Shown here: positions 13,703 through 14,626 of the stretch, one piece after another
Layout: each line of letters starts with the position of its first letter
Position numbering within the stretch: position 1 is the first letter of the stretch
DNA from: Lachnospiraceae bacterium
GTDB lineage: Bacteria; Bacillota; Clostridia; Lachnospirales; Lachnospiraceae
Direction: 5' to 3'
Assembly: GCA_024697505.1 (NCBI GenBank)
Contig: JAILFQ010000369.1
Span: 1-14,626 of the forward strand
DNA: 14,626 nucleotides
Program-made: the position numbers and the translations under genes
Notes under the pieces: generated by a model
What the model was told of the DNA's origin: nothing
The model's input: only the letters and a program-made list of their open reading frames with translations
Database searches by the model: none

Positions 13703-14000
13703 GATTCGGCTTTTTTTGAGAAAAAGCTTCCTTTAAGCCGTAATTTTTGGCCCTTTTTGAAATTGTTCATCTTTTTTTCTCGTTTTTTCCGCTTCAAGCC
13801 GTACGATTTGGAAATATTTTACAATAATACGGCTTATTCTTTTTTTGGAAACCAAAAAAGATGAACTTTCCCCTTACTTTCTCAAAAAAAGGTCAAAAAT
13901 ACGGCTTACAAAGGAGAAAAGCAGAAAAAAAGATGAATCCTAAAAAAACAGTTCAGAAAATACGGCTTGCAGAAAGAAAAACATACTTTTAAGCCGAATC
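13703..14000. repeat. large nested imperfect inverted repeat built on AAGCCGTA boxes
   Basis: Short exact blocks mirror each other at equal distances while the DNA between them does not match. Around an axis at 13851.5 the pairs are GATTCGGCTT (13703-13712)/AAGCCGAATC (13991-14000), AAGCCGTA (13735-13742)/TACGGCTT (13961-13968) and AAGCCGTA (13796-13803)/TACGGCTT (13900-13907). A second axis at 13815.5 pairs GTTCATCTTTTTT (13765-13777)/AAAAAAGATGAAC (13854-13866) and AAGCCGTA (13796-13803)/TACGGCTT (13828-13835). No coding potential was found. Confidence 0.8.
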
Positions 14001-14045
14001 AAGTCCTTTGACGGCTTATAGTACAAAAATGTAAGACAAAAGCCG

Positions 14046-14258
14046 GAACTCTTACTTGCCAAGCATATGCTAAAGCAAGTGTCGGCCTTCGGCCTCCAAA
14101 ATACACCCAAGGCCCAGAACTCTTACTTGCCAACCATACGCTAAAGCAAGTGTCGGCCTGCGGCCTCCAAAACACGCCCAAAGCCCAGAATCTTTTCTCG
14201 CCCAGCATATGCTAAAGCAAGTGTCGGCCTTCGGCCTCCTGTGTCCCCCGGCCCGAAC
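14046..14258. repeat. three tandem 71-bp repeats with hairpin potential
   Basis: Units start at 14046, 14117 and 14188, exactly 71 bases apart, each opening with GAACTCTTACTTGCC or a variant. The shared core CTAAAGCAAGTGTCGGCC is followed by a small hairpin GGCC-TTC-GGCC (TGC in the second unit). ACTTGC and GCAAGT flank AGCATATGCT, a palindrome kept in units 1 and 3 and broken in unit 2. Unit 3 diverges in its last 20 bases. The unit is richer in GC than its surroundings. Short minus-strand open frames here are products of the repeat. Confidence 0.85.
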
Positions 14259-14261
14259 TGC

Positions 14262-14282
14262 GCCCGCCGTACTTTGGCGGGC
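14262..14282. repeat. GC-rich hairpin after the 71-bp repeats
   Basis: A perfect 7-bp stem, GCCCGCC (14262-14268) and GGCGGGC (14276-14282), with a 7-base loop. No clear T-run follows directly on either strand, so a terminator call is not justified. Confidence 0.5.
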
Positions 14283-14297
14283 TGCAGTCTCTTTCCC

Positions 14298-14319
14298 AAA
14301 CGGGGGTGGTGTGTCATTT
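14298..14319. repeat. partial copy of the 31-bp REP-like element
   Basis: CGGGGGTGGTGTGTCATTT (14301-14319) matches the right part of the element at 12354-12384 exactly. The left part with TGACAC is absent. It may be a decayed or truncated copy. The following stretch, 14320-14488, holds no gene that I can support; it contains a degenerate CTTAGGYTATG direct repeat near 14353-14375 and a weak inverted pair CTGGACAG (14385-14392)/CTGTTCAG (14409-14416). Confidence 0.65.
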
Positions 14320-14488
14320 GATGAGCGAATTTAGTGTGAGATGCCAAGGAGGCTTAGGCTATGACTTAGGTTATGGCTTAAGTTCTGGACAGGCTGTATG
14401 TGCGCCGGCTGTTCAGACATAGGCGGGCGGAGGCTTATTACTTGCCGAAGGTAACATAAGTTAAGGCTTTGGTGAGACTTAGTGTAAA

Positions 14489-14626
14489 AAATGGGCGAGC
14501 GCCGGAAATTTACATGGACGTAAATTTAGCCCGACCTGAGAGTTTAAAAGCCTTACATGTTTTTTGTAAGGCTTTTAAACACAAGCATGGATGTCGAATG
14601 TCGGGCGACGGCAAGCTCGCCCATTT
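14489..14626. other. multi-branched inverted-repeat element at the window edge
   Basis: A perfect 12-bp outer pair, AAATGGGCGAGC (14489-14500) and GCTCGCCCATTT (14615-14626), encloses nested pairs. These are GCCG (14501-14504)/CGGC (14609-14612), a hairpin AAATTTAC (14506-14513)/GTAAATTT (14520-14527), GCCCGAC (14529-14535)/GTCGGGC (14600-14606), and a perfect 16-bp stem (14542-14557 with 14565-14580, core AAAAGCCTTACA) around a 7-base T-rich loop. The pairs are all compatible, so one folded structure with an outer helix, a branch and an inner helix is possible. It could be a MITE-like mobile element or a structured RNA. The right arm ends on the last base of the window, so its full extent is unknown. 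Confidence 0.7.

Noticed and set aside
13537..14258. CRISPR array
   Set aside because: Only two or three copies are present, units are tandem or widely spaced without unique spacers of constant size, and no cas genes are near.
13999..14347. Two short minus-strand frames rich in GGRRPTLALAY repeats
   Set aside because: They are translations of the 71-bp tandem repeats, which shift frame between units. There is no RBS and no conserved-protein character.

Overview
The window looks like chromosome of a low-to-medium GC, Gram-positive anaerobe of the Clostridia, most probably a Lachnospiraceae relative such as Butyrivibrio or Pseudobutyrivibrio. The grounds are AT-rich intergenic DNA, strong AAGGAG ribosome binding sites, sigma-A type promoters with 17-bp spacers, a DUF2975/YozG-like gene pair, and a diguanylate-cyclase/EAL signalling protein. 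The genus is a guess from style; there is no rRNA or other marker to settle it.

Layout. (1) 1-715: a divergent promoter pair drives a gene that leaves the window leftward (only its start codon and RBS are visible) and a small membrane protein on the plus strand. (2) 705-2930, minus: a membrane-anchored GGDEF-EAL protein whose GGDEF half is degenerate and whose EAL half looks intact. Its probable terminator lies inside the convergent membrane-protein gene. (3) 3032-3226: a degenerate 14-bp tandem repeat. (4) 3244-10858, minus: a six-gene, tightly spaced run that reads as one surface-glycan operon. In transcription order it holds a NeuB-like PEP-dependent sugar-acid synthase lacking the SAF domain, a KdsC-like HAD phosphatase fused to a GmhA-like SIS isomerase, an acetolactate-synthase-like TPP enzyme, a radical SAM protein, a GT2 glycosyltransferase with a methyltransferase-like tail, and a polytopic membrane protein resembling YjdF/DUF2238. 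A good promoter precedes the first gene. (5) 11042-12187, minus: a separate gene for an EF-hand-rich protein of an uncharacterised family. (6) 12387-13529, plus: a DUF2975 membrane protein and a YozG-like HTH regulator, with a strong promoter framed by two identical 12-bp palindromes and closed by a clear terminator. (7) 13537-14626: about 1.1 kb without a convincing gene, packed with several unrelated repeat families and ending in a multi-branched inverted-repeat element cut by the window edge.

How the parts may work together. The NeuB-like, HAD-SIS and TPP enzymes would build an unusual acidic or branched sugar, the radical SAM protein would modify it or its carrier, and the glycosyltransferase would attach it. 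No nucleotidylyltransferase, flippase or acceptor is visible, so those functions must lie elsewhere. The substrate cannot be told from sequence alone. The main candidates for something new are this enzyme combination and the repeat island at the right end.
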